DNA of 64,000 nt. It comes from a virus. A model generated the notes under the pieces. The model made no database searches. It saw only the letters and a list, made by a program, of their open reading frames with translations, and was not told the origin of the DNA. The number at the start of each line of letters is the position of its first letter. Position 1 is the first letter of the stretch. The translations under genes and the position numbers were made by a program. The stretch spans positions 1 through 64,000 of IMG/VR virus record IMGVR_UViG_3300037086_000360. One strand, given 5' to 3'. Shown here in pieces: positions 7,311-15,839 of this stretch.

Positions 7311-8167
7311 AAATAAATGTCTTCCTTAACAATAAGTTTCTGAAATACAAAACACCACTCAACATAACAGAGAACCTTGATTTCAAGGTCTTCCTTGACA
7401 TTGCAAAATTTGTTCGAGAAGAAAAACACCTTCTTATTCTACGTGGAGAGCCACCCCTCTACCCTCAATTTGAGAATGCTCTAAAAGAACTCAAAGATGT
7501 TGATTTTATACTCTCGACAGAGGGATATGATGTTGAGAGGCTTATTGCATATCCTAGAAAAATACCCTATCTATCCCTGCTTTATGATGGCTTTAAAAAT
7601 GATGAAATTAAACAAGTACCACTATCTGCCAACATTTTCAGAGTTATCAATAATTTTGCCAACAAAGATTCAATATTCAGATTCAATTACACCATATCTC
7701 CTTTTAATTTTGATTGGTTAGTAATTGACGCACAAATCATGCGTCAATTTATCACTAAATACAAAAACATGGCGCGTCCATTTTTTAATATCTACCAACA
7801 AGGGCTGTTATATGGCGAGTCGACGTTCTCTTGGACACCTCTTACTAAAACATTGATCGATTTTTTGAATCAAACTATGGTTCTCACTGAGAATGAGCTG
7901 AAGACCATGAGTATGTGGCTGACTAAACAACTCTATCAATGTATATCTCCTCAAAACAATATCACAATTATGTCAGATGGAACAATGCGCCTTTGCATGA
8001 GTCATAGGATTAATGAAGTGGTTGCAGACTTAAACAAAATGTCTCTGACGGATGCCACTAGGGTCTCAAAAAATCTTAGGAAGAATGCTGAAGAATGTCC
8101 TTTTAGATTCAGTTGTTGGATGTCCTATCATTTCAAAGACAATGTTGGTACAAAAGACGTCTCATAG
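7307..8167 (+). CDS. radical-SAM/SPASM-like protein lacking the CxxxCxxC cluster
   Basis: This 286-residue protein starts with TTG overlapping the previous stop. LILRGEPPLYPQFENALKEL resembles the GGEPLL motif of radical SAM enzymes. The C-terminal 90 residues resemble a SPASM domain: a cysteine, then SDGTMRLCMSHR, then CPFRFSC. The N-terminal CxxxCxxC that binds the catalytic iron-sulfur cluster is absent. It may be a catalytically dead relative that uses the fold for another purpose. Confidence 0.45.
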   Translation: MKINVFLNNKFLKYKTPLNITENLDFKVFLDIAKFVREEKHLLILRGEPPLYPQFENALKELKDVDFILSTEGYDVERLIAYPRKIPYLSLLYDGFKNDEIKQVPLSANIFRVINNFANKDSIFRFNYTISPFNFDWLVIDAQIMRQFITKYKNMARPFFNIYQQGLLYGESTFSWTPLTKTLIDFLNQTMVLTENELKTMSMWLTKQLYQCISPQNNITIMSDGTMRLCMSHRINEVVADLNKMSLTDATRVSKNLRKNAEECPFRFSCWMSYHFKDNVGTKDVS

Positions 8168-8176
8168 CATATTTTA
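8167..8176 (+). promoter_or_regulatory. putative late promoter GCATATTTTA
   Basis: Copy of the recurring motif that begins within the stop codon of the preceding gene, 26 bases before ATG 8193. Confidence 0.55.
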
Positions 8177-8192
8177 CTGTAGGTAGAAGTCT

Positions 8193-8522
8193 ATGAAATT
8201 AGTGATCGATGAGTTCTTCAATCTTCAAAAACAAATCCTCGAGTATTTTAATCGCACCAATGAATGGGATTCGTTGGCCTTGGTTGATTTCACCAACATG
8301 TATTGGTATTTATTCAACTTTGAAAGTGGACTGATTGTTGTCAGGTACAGTGAGAGCAAACCGGCCCATCCGAAAGGTCATAGATTTGAAGCTACTGTTT
8401 TTGAGCCTCCGTTTAGAGCAGAGGCCTTTACTTTAATTCCGATAAATCTTACAGTAAGCAAGGTCTTAGGTATATTTTCAAATATTAGGGAGCAAATTGA
8501 TCATGAAAGCGTTCATGTATGA
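8193..8522 (+). CDS. hypothetical 109-residue protein
   Basis: No family is recognised. It is rich in aromatic residues (NMYWYLFNFESG) and looks globular alpha/beta. It lies behind a late promoter motif and overlaps the next gene. Confidence 0.5.
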   Translation: MKLVIDEFFNLQKQILEYFNRTNEWDSLALVDFTNMYWYLFNFESGLIVVRYSESKPAHPKGHRFEATVFEPPFRAEAFTLIPINLTVSKVLGIFSNIREQIDHESVHV

Positions 8523-8898
8523 GGTATCAATCGTAGAAGGATCTTTGGCCATGACACATGGCTGGTCGGAAAGAATTAAAGAAGTTTGGGTTCCAGAGTT
8601 CAACATTGTTTTCAACGAAAAATATGGAGCGTTCAGATCTGAGACCCCAAGAAATAAAGTCTATCCTCCTGAAACTTTTAATTTAGTAACCACTAAACAG
8701 GAAGATTCATCTATGGAAGAAATCGATTTGGATATCAATGATGTTCGAACAATTTCGACCCATGTTCAAGCTGCTGAATATGCAAAACAAACTATAAAGA
8801 AGGTATTCAATGTCAGAGATGATAGTGATAAAGAAGATCCCGACGTCAAAGCTATCTTGGGATCAATTGTTCATCAAGATGGCACTATTGCTGGCTGA
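8503..8898 (+). CDS. hypothetical protein upstream of dCMP deaminase
   Basis: This 131-residue protein starts at ATG 8503 behind GGAG. The N-terminal half is beta-rich; the C-terminal half is helical and acidic, including YAKQTIKKVFNVRD. It overlaps the dCMP deaminase gene by 89 bases, an unusually long overlap. The function is unknown. Confidence 0.45.
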   Translation: MKAFMYEVSIVEGSLAMTHGWSERIKEVWVPEFNIVFNEKYGAFRSETPRNKVYPPETFNLVTTKQEDSSMEEIDLDINDVRTISTHVQAAEYAKQTIKKVFNVRDDSDKEDPDVKAILGSIVHQDGTIAG

Positions 8899-9313
8899 AA
8901 AAAGTACTTGTGTCAGGATGCAAGTTGGAGCAGTGTTGGTGAAACAAAACAGAATCATTTCAATGGGATATAATGGTGTTCCGCGGGGAAAAGAGCACTG
9001 TAATGAAAAATTTGCTGATCCAAAATGGTTGGATCCCGCAAATGAAAAACAATTTCTAGAAGAACACCACGTTTTTGCCGTTCGTAATGAGATTCATGCC
9101 GAAATGAATGCGATTCTTTTTGCAGCAAGGAGTGATGTATCAACTGAAGATACAGCTATGTATGCTTCTTGGTCTCCATGCATCCAGTGTGCTAAAGCCA
9201 TGCTTGTTGCAGGAATCACAAAATCTTATTTCTATAAACTTTATGATCGTGAAATAGAGGGCGTTGAGTTCTTGAGAGAAAATGGAATCGTCTGTGAGCA
9301 GGTAGATGTTTGA
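8810..9313 (+). CDS. deoxycytidylate (dCMP) deaminase
   Basis: This 167-residue zinc enzyme converts dCMP to dUMP for dTTP synthesis. It shows the zinc/catalytic motif EIHAEMNAILFAA and the second motif SWSPCIQCAKAML (PCxxC). VGAVLVKQNRIISMGYNGVPRG is characteristic of the family. The start at 8810 has AGAAGG at good spacing. It fits the neighbouring dUTPase, dNMP kinase and thymidylate-synthase-like genes. Confidence 0.88.
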   Translation: MSEMIVIKKIPTSKLSWDQLFIKMALLLAEKSTCVRMQVGAVLVKQNRIISMGYNGVPRGKEHCNEKFADPKWLDPANEKQFLEEHHVFAVRNEIHAEMNAILFAARSDVSTEDTAMYASWSPCIQCAKAMLVAGITKSYFYKLYDREIEGVEFLRENGIVCEQVDV

Positions 9314-9551
9314 GGATATTATAGCCAAAAATCTTTTAATGGAACGCACGTGTTTTCATTGTAAACATCATAATACCAAATATGACAATTGGAATAGTCC
9401 GCAGTTTGGTCATATAGAATGCGCGCGGTCAAGTCCACCAAAATCAGTCAATGCAAATTCAAGTTGTATCGATTATCATCCACTCAATGAATTGTCGGAA
9501 AATATCGCAAGAGCAGCTAATTTAATATGGAAAAATGCACATAGAGCATAG
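9306..9551 (+). CDS. AKxLL-CxxC small protein
   Basis: This 81-residue protein begins MFEDIIAKNLLMERTCFHCK, followed by further Cys residues (ECARS, SSCIDYHP), suggesting a small zinc-binding fold. It belongs to the recurring AKxLL-CxxC group. It overlaps the end of the dCMP deaminase gene by 8 bases. Confidence 0.55.
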   Translation: MFEDIIAKNLLMERTCFHCKHHNTKYDNWNSPQFGHIECARSSPPKSVNANSSCIDYHPLNELSENIARAANLIWKNAHRA

Positions 9552-9555
9552 TTCT
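9546..9555 (+). promoter_or_regulatory. putative late promoter GCATAGTTCT
   Basis: Variant copy of the recurring motif overlapping the preceding stop, 37 bases before the dUTPase ATG, which has its own TAGGAG ribosome site. Confidence 0.45.
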
Positions 9556-9582
9556 TAATAATATAAAAACTTAGGAGAAAAA

Positions 9583-10125
9583 ATGTATATTCGTTTTGCG
9601 AAAACCAGAAACGTTGCTGATCCGTCACGTGCTCACCCAACAGATGCGGGAATTGATTTCTTTGTTCCAAAAGTTGATGAGCAATACTATCATGATCTTG
9701 CCTCAAATCCAGCAAATGTTGGTGTAACATTAAGCCAAATAGGTGAAACTCCACAGATTTGTATTCCAGCTGGAGCAAATGCTTGTCTTCCATCTGGAAT
9801 CAAAATTGAGATTCCATATGGTTGCATGGGACTCTTTCTCAATAAATCGGGCTTTGCATCAAAGAAAGATGGTATAATGGGTGCTCAAGTTATTGATACA
9901 TTTTATGCTGGAGAAGTCCATCTTGATATTCACAATATTGGTCTTGAGCCCATATATCTTAGTACTGGTGACAAGGTGACTCAGATGGTAGTCGTTCCTA
10001 TTTCAGTTCCAGCACTTTTAAAATGTGAAGAAAGTGATCTTTACAAAGACTTCAAGTTGGAATCATATAGGGGAGAAAAAGGATTTGGCTCTTCCGATTC
10101 AACAGGTGGCCAAAAGTCTTCTTGA
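9583..10125 (+). CDS. dut: dUTPase
   Basis: This 180-residue enzyme would hydrolyse dUTP to dUMP, keeping uracil out of DNA and feeding thymidylate synthesis. Motifs in order: HPTDAGIDFF (I), LNKSGFASK (II), DTFYAGEVHLDIHN (III), GDKVTQMVV (IV) and the glycine-rich RGEKGFGSSDS (V). It is slightly longer than the 140-150 residues typical of the trimeric family because of an insertion after motif I. Confidence 0.9.
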   Translation: MYIRFAKTRNVADPSRAHPTDAGIDFFVPKVDEQYYHDLASNPANVGVTLSQIGETPQICIPAGANACLPSGIKIEIPYGCMGLFLNKSGFASKKDGIMGAQVIDTFYAGEVHLDIHNIGLEPIYLSTGDKVTQMVVVPISVPALLKCEESDLYKDFKLESYRGEKGFGSSDSTGGQKSS

Positions 10126-10300
10126 AGGGAAGACTTGTGACACATGTAATTTTTACGGGCGCTTCTCTTCTCTCACCATAGAGAGTGCTCCATTTTGTCA
10201 AAGAAAAAGAACAACAACTCTCCCAAAAATATATACATGTTCAAAGTGGTTTGGAGATCTTCGTAATGAATCCGGCACTACTAGCAAAAAACCTTCTTGA
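10085..10300 (+). CDS. AKxLL-CxxC small protein
   Basis: The likely start is TTG 10085 with GGAG nine bases upstream, overlapping the dUTPase end. It carries QVAKSLLEGKTCDTCNFYG, then CQRKR and CSKWF, giving a four-Cys zinc-binding pattern. It is the first of three consecutive paralogues. Confidence 0.55.
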   Translation: MALPIQQVAKSLLEGKTCDTCNFYGRFSSLTIESAPFCQRKRTTTLPKIYTCSKWFGDLRNESGTTSKKPS

Positions 10301-10523
10301 AAACAAATTGTGTGACACGTGTATTCATCACGACCTAGAGTTTAATGGAGATGAGTATTGTTTTTTGAAAGTTACTCTTAAGAGTTCGAAAGAAATAGAG
10401 AGACTTGATTCTGATCTTCCAGAAGATAGGTCTTGTGAGAATTGGGAACAAGACAATAAAGAAAAAAGACTAAGAAATCTGTTCAACACATATGGAAAAA
10501 ATACCAATAAAAAGACTAGCTGA
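10266..10523 (+). CDS. AKxLL-CxxC small protein
   Basis: This 85-residue paralogue starts at ATG 10266 behind GGAG. It contains LLAKNLLENKLCDTCIHH, then a later Cys (YCFLK) and SCENWEQ near the end. The CxxC, C, CxxW layout matches its neighbours. The gene overlaps genes on both sides. Confidence 0.6.
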   Translation: MNPALLAKNLLENKLCDTCIHHDLEFNGDEYCFLKVTLKSSKEIERLDSDLPEDRSCENWEQDNKEKRLRNLFNTYGKNTNKKTS

Positions 10524-10764
10524 AGATCAGGCCATAGACATAGTTGCTAAAAATCTGCTTGTTGGAAAAATATGTGATAATTGTCTTTATTTCTTTCCGA
10601 TTTTAGAAACAAACAGAGAAATTGAATTTTGTTTTGCAGAATCAACTTACGACTATAAAAAAAATAAAGTAAAAGTTGGTGACAACAATGGGGTTCCTAT
10701 AACTCGAACCTGTGCTAATTGGAAACTCAAAAGAGAACGCTTAAGTGTCCCTTGGGATCAATAA
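10492..10764 (+). CDS. AKxLL-CxxC small protein
   Basis: This 90-residue paralogue contains DIVAKNLLVGKICDNCLYFF, then EFCFAES and TCANWKLK, the same Cys spacing style as the two preceding genes. The stop overlaps the next ATG. Confidence 0.6.
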   Translation: MEKIPIKRLAEDQAIDIVAKNLLVGKICDNCLYFFPILETNREIEFCFAESTYDYKKNKVKVGDNNGVPITRTCANWKLKRERLSVPWDQ

Positions 10765-11522
10765 TGGATCAACTTCTTAGAATAAGAAATTACAAAAAAT
10801 GGGGATTCCAACTTCAATATTGGTTGATAGATGCAACCAAGTGGGGTGGAAAAACCATTGAAATGGTAAAGTCTTTTACTTTGCCGGAAGGGTACTATAT
10901 TGGTGACAGTAAGTGGGCATATCGAATTTGTGTTAAGCGCGGAATCAAACCTCGTCCAATAGAATTACCGAAACCTCAGCTTCCTCATAATGAAGCTAAA
11001 GAATTATTGTTGAATGGTGAATCTGATTCTGGTCCTATTTGCAGCATTGGATACAACAAGAAGCAACACAAGTGGTATGGGTGGTCTCATCGCGCAATTT
11101 GTGGTTTCTCTATCGGAAGCAAAGTGAAAAAGGGGCATTGTGCCTACAACGCTCCTACTCCAAAAGAAATGCTTGAGGATTTGATTAATTTTTTCGGTGG
11201 CAATGATGAAAACCATCGTGTTATTTTTGCGAACGAGAAAATGAAATTTGGAGACACTAATCAATATAGGCAATACCAAATGCATTCTCATGCATTGAAA
11301 AATGGCGGTAATAAAAGGTCAACATCTATATCTCCTAATTTTCCAGAAAGAAATACTTTTGGAGTCTATATCAAAATAGAAACAACAAAAAAAGATGGAT
11401 CTGGTATGATTATCGAACACTTTGAACCATATCCATTTAAGTGGGGTAGGGGTGAATGGACCGCTAAAACTATGGATGATGCGATGCAAATGGCAATTGC
11501 TTTTGCTCAAGGTGTTGCATGA
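10764..11522 (+). CDS. hypothetical protein with internal AKxLLL motif
   Basis: This 252-residue protein starts at ATG 10764 in a TAATG overlap. HNEAKELLLNGES near residue 80 carries the recurring motif in an internal position. It is followed by GYNKKQHKWYGWSHRAICGF, a Trp/His-rich segment that looks conserved. No enzymatic family is recognised. Confidence 0.5.
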   Translation: MDQLLRIRNYKKWGFQLQYWLIDATKWGGKTIEMVKSFTLPEGYYIGDSKWAYRICVKRGIKPRPIELPKPQLPHNEAKELLLNGESDSGPICSIGYNKKQHKWYGWSHRAICGFSIGSKVKKGHCAYNAPTPKEMLEDLINFFGGNDENHRVIFANEKMKFGDTNQYRQYQMHSHALKNGGNKRSTSISPNFPERNTFGVYIKIETTKKDGSGMIIEHFEPYPFKWGRGEWTAKTMDDAMQMAIAFAQGVA

Positions 11523-11800
11523 ACAAGCCACTTTTGGCCAAACAACTACTGCTTAAGCAGCTTTGCACCAATTGTTACCACCGCTCATCAAATAATTACT
11601 GTCGTCTGAAAAAAGGTGGTCCGAAACAACTCGACATATATTTACTTATCACATGTGATCAATGGAAGAATGAAAAAGGACGTCCTGGAACCGATATTGT
11701 TTGGGGGTTTATTGATGGCAGAAAAAATCCAATAAAATTGTATTTCGATCGCTATGATCAAAAATCTCATCCTGGACGAACATATGCAAAAAACCCTTGA
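11519..11800 (+). CDS. AKxLL-CxxC small protein
   Basis: This 93-residue protein contains PLLAKQLLLKQLCTNCYHR, then YCRLKKG and TCDQWKN. It is another member of the zinc-binding AKxLL group. The ATGA overlap with the preceding gene suggests coupled translation. Confidence 0.6.
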   Translation: MNKPLLAKQLLLKQLCTNCYHRSSNNYCRLKKGGPKQLDIYLLITCDQWKNEKGRPGTDIVWGFIDGRKNPIKLYFDRYDQKSHPGRTYAKNP

Positions 11801-12677
11801 AACAGAAGCCAAATCTCTATTGCTCAATAGTTTCTACCTTAAAAAAGTTGTGATGAGTTTGGGTTTTAGGACTAATGAAGAAGAGCCAGAATACCCACAC
11901 AGATTTTGGCACGTTTCTTATTTCGCTAAATTTGAAGCAGATGAGGATTGGAAAGAACAACACTCCTTTGATGTTGATTCTTTAGAAGAGGCAGTGGCAC
12001 ACGGAATCATTGGTTCAAAAACAGAATTGGTTTATGAAATATGTGCTCTTCCAGAAAGGTTGAAAAAGCATTGGAAATATTACATAATCACTGTTGAGGA
12101 ATATATAAGGAGAAAACATAAATGGGGAGAGGCCAGAGAAGATCTCAGAGGCAAAACGACATATTCTATTTTGACGAATAATGGGTGGAAAAAAGATTTT
12201 GAGAGTGGTGGTTTGAGTCTCGAAACAGCATTGATCTTTGCGGCTCCTCAATTTTACAAGATGACGGAGGGCGGAGTGCCCTACTACTTGTCATATTTTG
12301 ATGTAGATGAGCCCGACAAAGATCGTTATCCAATTTTCAGATATAAGGGCTACTATTTCAAAACTAAGTATTTCTTCCCAGACCAGAAATGCATTGCTGG
12401 AGAATCATTTGGTGATGATTACTACAACGACTATGACAATAATAATGAGGTAAAAGCAGAAGTGTGGGACACATATTGCTTTGAAAAAGACGTTGTTCAT
12501 ATTGATGGTAGCTTTTTGATCTATAATGATTTGATAGAAAAATTGAATCCAAAATCGAGAATAAGTCTGAATACTGTTCTTGATACGGATGATTTTGAGG
12601 ATCTTCGCAAACGTTTTCCAAAAGCAATAGGATTCAACAATCACATGCAGCACACCAATTGGAAACCAGAAGCGTAG
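11784..12677 (+). CDS. hypothetical protein with N-terminal AKxLLL motif
   Basis: This protein of about 297 residues has its start set at ATG 11784. TEAKSLLLNSFYLKK lies at residues 7-21, the recurring motif without the cysteines. The rest is rich in aromatic and acidic residues, including a DDYYNDYDNNNE stretch. No family is recognised. Confidence 0.5.
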   Translation: MQKTLETEAKSLLLNSFYLKKVVMSLGFRTNEEEPEYPHRFWHVSYFAKFEADEDWKEQHSFDVDSLEEAVAHGIIGSKTELVYEICALPERLKKHWKYYIITVEEYIRRKHKWGEAREDLRGKTTYSILTNNGWKKDFESGGLSLETALIFAAPQFYKMTEGGVPYYLSYFDVDEPDKDRYPIFRYKGYYFKTKYFFPDQKCIAGESFGDDYYNDYDNNNEVKAEVWDTYCFEKDVVHIDGSFLIYNDLIEKLNPKSRISLNTVLDTDDFEDLRKRFPKAIGFNNHMQHTNWKPEA

Positions 12678-12686
12678 CATAATTCA
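12677..12686 (+). promoter_or_regulatory. putative late promoter GCATAATTCA
   Basis: Copy of the recurring motif directly after a stop, 38 bases before ATG 12715, which has a TAGGAG ribosome site. Confidence 0.5.
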
Positions 12687-12714
12687 ATACATAACTAAAA
12701 GTTAGGAGTTAAAA

Positions 12715-13953
12715 ATGTCGAACGTTTGCATCGTAGGTTTGGGTAGAGTAGGTCTCCCACTAGCACTTTCGCTTGAAGAAGCTGGGCATAAACTAGTTGG
12801 AGTTGATTCAAATCCAGATGTTCAAAAATCGATTCAAGATGGAAAGATGCCATTTGATGAACCAGGGTATGATGATCTTATCAAGAAATCTCAAATTACA
12901 ATTTCAGATCCAGATCATTACCCAGATTCAGAAATATATATCATTACAGTTGGAACTCCTCTTAAACAACACATTGAAACGGATCTATCTAATGTAATGG
13001 CTGTATCTGATAGATTGATTGATCAAAATAAGATAAAGGATAAGCTCATCATTCTTCGTTCGACTGTTGCCCCTAAAACAACTGAAATACTTAAGACTCA
13101 TATTGAACAAAAAACCGGTTTCATTGTTGGAAAGGACTTTTATTTAGCTATGTGCCCAGAAAGATTAGCTGAAGGAGAGGCTAAAGATGAATTGACTTGG
13201 CTTCCACAGATTGTTGGAGCATTTGATTCAACTTCTAGTGCAAAGGCTTCAGATCTTTTCAAGACTTTAGGAAGAGGAGTTGAGATTCACCCATGTTTGC
13301 CAATTGAGGCAGAACTCTCGAAGCTTTTCTGTAACATCTATCGTTATATCAACTTCTCAATTCCAAACTATTTCACCTATCTTGCCTCTACTTTCAATGT
13401 GGACATATTCAGCCTTTTTAGAACAATGAATACAAACTACCCAAGAAATAACGGGCTCAAGATGCCTGGATTTGCAGCTGGAACCTGTCTCCGCAAGGAC
13501 TTTGGAATGATTAACGAATCATTTCCACAAACAGATCTTTTGCTCCAAGCCTATAAGATTAATGAGTTCATGCCTAAGTTTTACGCAGATCTTGCCGGTG
13601 ATAAAATGACTGGAAAGAGTGTTGGTATTCTTGGCTATACAATGAAGTCCAACACTGATGACACACGAGATTCTTTGGTTCCAAAACTGATCCAATATAT
13701 CAGTAGGTATAACCCATCAGATATTTTGATTAGTGATCCAAATCTGCCTGGTGGCGATTTTAACGACAAGTTTAATTGCACGCTATTCAACGTACAAACT
13801 ACTGATGAGACTGTTGAAAATACCGATATTGTCTTTATTGCGATGAATCATGACGAGTATAAGAATCTCGACAAAACATTTTTCAAGGGAAAGATTGTGA
13901 TTGATATCTGGGGCATGTTGTTCGGGACTATCATGATGGATTTCAGGCAATGA
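12715..13953 (+). CDS. UDP-glucose/UDP-ManNAc-type nucleotide-sugar dehydrogenase
   Basis: This 412-residue NAD-dependent enzyme oxidises the C6 hydroxyl of a UDP- or GDP-sugar to a uronic acid. Seen are the NAD motif IVGLGRVGLPLA at residues 6-17, CPERLAEGEA near residue 145 and the catalytic cysteine in AAGTCLRKDFG near residue 260. The final domain carries GILGYTMKSNTDDTRDS. Length fits the family. The substrate cannot be fixed from sequence. It may act with Glf and the epimerases on a sugar donor. Confidence 0.85.
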   Translation: MSNVCIVGLGRVGLPLALSLEEAGHKLVGVDSNPDVQKSIQDGKMPFDEPGYDDLIKKSQITISDPDHYPDSEIYIITVGTPLKQHIETDLSNVMAVSDRLIDQNKIKDKLIILRSTVAPKTTEILKTHIEQKTGFIVGKDFYLAMCPERLAEGEAKDELTWLPQIVGAFDSTSSAKASDLFKTLGRGVEIHPCLPIEAELSKLFCNIYRYINFSIPNYFTYLASTFNVDIFSLFRTMNTNYPRNNGLKMPGFAAGTCLRKDFGMINESFPQTDLLLQAYKINEFMPKFYADLAGDKMTGKSVGILGYTMKSNTDDTRDSLVPKLIQYISRYNPSDILISDPNLPGGDFNDKFNCTLFNVQTTDETVENTDIVFIAMNHDEYKNLDKTFFKGKIVIDIWGMLFGTIMMDFRQ

Positions 13954-14231
13954 ATTCGCCAATTTATGCTAAACATCTCTTAGACCCAGAACATTCAGTT
14001 ATTATAGCTGAAGGATGGGTGGCAGATTGCAGTATTAGTCTTTATGAGGACGAACTCTTCACTCCTAGTCCAGTGGCTTGTCCAGTCTCTCCAAAATATC
14101 GTGCCGATATCAAAATCACATCTTATGATATTGATAAAATCGCAATTCAAAAGATGCAGCTGGCAACGGTGCCGTATGCTGGCGGCAAACTCAGAAAAGT
14201 GATGATAGTATTTCTTGAGAGAAACATATGA
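13950..14231 (+). CDS. YAKxLL tandem paralogue 1
   Basis: This 93-residue protein begins PIYAKHLLDPEHSVIIAEGW. It is the first of three adjacent genes that share YAKxLL, a Pro/Asp turn and an AEG motif, then a common C-terminal pattern (LRKVMIVFLE). The function is unknown. Overlaps by ATGA on both sides. Confidence 0.55.
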   Translation: MNSPIYAKHLLDPEHSVIIAEGWVADCSISLYEDELFTPSPVACPVSPKYRADIKITSYDIDKIAIQKMQLATVPYAGGKLRKVMIVFLERNI

Positions 14232-14440
14232 ATGAGGCTTCGTACGCTAAGTGGCTATTGGCCCCAAATATTGATGATATTGCTGCCGAAGGATACATTA
14301 AGAGTTATTCATTTACTAATAGTGGTTCACCAGAAATAGTGATTGAGTGCATGGAGCTCAATATGAAAAGAGCGACTGGTCTCCTAACTCCCGGCATGCT
14401 CCCCAAAGTAATGATAATAGTGGTGGATGAGGAAATATAA
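14228..14440 (+). CDS. YAKxLL tandem paralogue 2
   Basis: This 70-residue protein begins ASYAKWLLAPNIDDIAAEGY and ends LPKVMIIVVDEEI, matching the preceding and following genes. It is shorter in the middle. Coupled by overlap to both neighbours. Confidence 0.55.
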   Translation: MNEASYAKWLLAPNIDDIAAEGYIKSYSFTNSGSPEIVIECMELNMKRATGLLTPGMLPKVMIIVVDEEI

Positions 14441-14706
14441 TGGTTGATGCCCATTATGCCAAATATCTTTTAGATCCGGACTCAACAAATGTTTTGGCAG
14501 AGGGAGATATAACGGAATGTATCAGTGATGCCCCAATACAAAAACTTGAATTCAAGGGCCAATTTGTCAACATTGCTGTTCGACCCCATATTGAAATGAA
14601 AATTGCTTGTACACATGTCAATAAAAAATTGATGGATGAGATTAATAAAACAACACTGTCTGGGCATACCAGAAAAGTGCTAGTAATTTCAATCAACGAT
14701 ATATAG
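14440..14706 (+). CDS. YAKxLL tandem paralogue 3
   Basis: This 88-residue protein begins AHYAKYLLDPDSTNVLAEGD and ends TRKVLVISINDI. Same plan as the two upstream genes. Its stop runs into a late promoter motif. Confidence 0.55.
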   Translation: MVDAHYAKYLLDPDSTNVLAEGDITECISDAPIQKLEFKGQFVNIAVRPHIEMKIACTHVNKKLMDEINKTTLSGHTRKVLVISINDI

Positions 14707-14715
14707 CATATTTTA
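14706..14715 (+). promoter_or_regulatory. putative late promoter GCATATTTTA
   Basis: Perfect copy of the recurring motif at the stop of the preceding gene. The next gene starts 80 bases further on, giving an unusually long leader. Confidence 0.5.
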
Positions 14716-14795
14716 TGAATGAAGAATGATGATGGTTTATACTGAAAAATTATCGTTAAATAGCGAAGTCATAATCTTATTGATAGAGGAATAAA

Positions 14796-15827
14796 ATGGC
14801 AAAATCAGTTCTTATCACTGGATCTTCTGGTTTTATTGGTGGATACGTTGTTGAGCAACTTCTTGCTCAGGGATATAGAGTTTTTGGAGTTGATAATTTT
14901 AGCAAATATGGTCTAGTTCATAGATCATATGATCAAGATCCAAACTATGAGTTGATTCATGGTGACGCAAAAGACATGCAACTTCTTTCCAAAACATTGA
15001 TTCGAGAAGAGTGTAACCATTTTATCGTAAGTGCAGCAATGATTGGTGGCATTTCTTATTTCCACAAGTTTGCATTTGATCTGATGGCAGAAAATGAGAG
15101 AATCCTTGCTTCTTCTTTTGAAGCCGCAATCGCAGCGTATAAACATGGAAATTTGAAGAAGGTTACCGCTCTCTCATCATCGATGATTTATGAAAATACA
15201 ACTACATGGCCTTCGGTAGAAGGAGATGAGCGTCGAATTGCTCCACCAGAATCTACATACGGTTTTCAAAAGCTCGCAGTTCATTACTTCTGTCAAGGAG
15301 CTCTCGAACAATACCAACTTCCATATACCATTTGCATTCCATTCAACTGTATTGGTGTTGGTGAATCAAGAGCAAAAACTGATGTAGAAATAAAGAGTGG
15401 AAATGTAACTCTCGCAATGAGTCATGTTGTTCCAGACTTGATTCAAAAAGTATTAAAGGGTCAAGATCCTCTTCATATTCTTGGTGAAGGAAATCAGATT
15501 CGTCACTATACGTATGGAACAGATCTTGCAAAAGGGATTGTAGCAACTCTTGAGAATCCAGGAGCATTAAACGAATCTTTCAATCTTGCAACTCCAGAAG
15601 GTCATACAGTTCTTGAACTTGCACAAATGATTTGGAAAAAGATTAATGGAGACAAGCCATTTAATTATGTCAGTGATGCTCCGTATGATTATGATGTTCA
15701 GAAAAGAGTTCCAGATGTGTCTAAGGCAAAAGACATTCTAGGATGGGAAGCAGATACGTCTCTCGATAAAGCTCTGGACATTGTAGTTCCTTGGATCGAA
15801 GAACAGGTAGTCAAGGGCACAATATAA
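14796..15827 (+). CDS. NAD-dependent sugar epimerase/dehydratase
   Basis: This 343-residue extended short-chain dehydrogenase has the NAD motif TGSSGFIGGYV at residues 8-18. The catalytic serine region (SSSMIYE near residue 128) and the YGFQK motif (YxxxK) near residue 156 are present. NxVG-like FNCIGVGE and the C-terminal DILGWEADTSLDKAL fit nucleotide-sugar epimerases. It probably acts on a UDP- or GDP-sugar with the neighbouring dehydrogenase. Confidence 0.8.
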   Translation: MAKSVLITGSSGFIGGYVVEQLLAQGYRVFGVDNFSKYGLVHRSYDQDPNYELIHGDAKDMQLLSKTLIREECNHFIVSAAMIGGISYFHKFAFDLMAENERILASSFEAAIAAYKHGNLKKVTALSSSMIYENTTTWPSVEGDERRIAPPESTYGFQKLAVHYFCQGALEQYQLPYTICIPFNCIGVGESRAKTDVEIKSGNVTLAMSHVVPDLIQKVLKGQDPLHILGEGNQIRHYTYGTDLAKGIVATLENPGALNESFNLATPEGHTVLELAQMIWKKINGDKPFNYVSDAPYDYDVQKRVPDVSKAKDILGWEADTSLDKALDIVVPWIEEQVVKGTI

Positions 15828-15837
15828 GCATAATTAG
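15828..15837 (+). promoter_or_regulatory. putative late promoter GCATAATTAG
   Basis: Variant motif directly after a stop, ending 2 bases before ATG 15840, so the mRNA would be leaderless. Confidence 0.4.
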
Positions 15838-15839
15838 AT

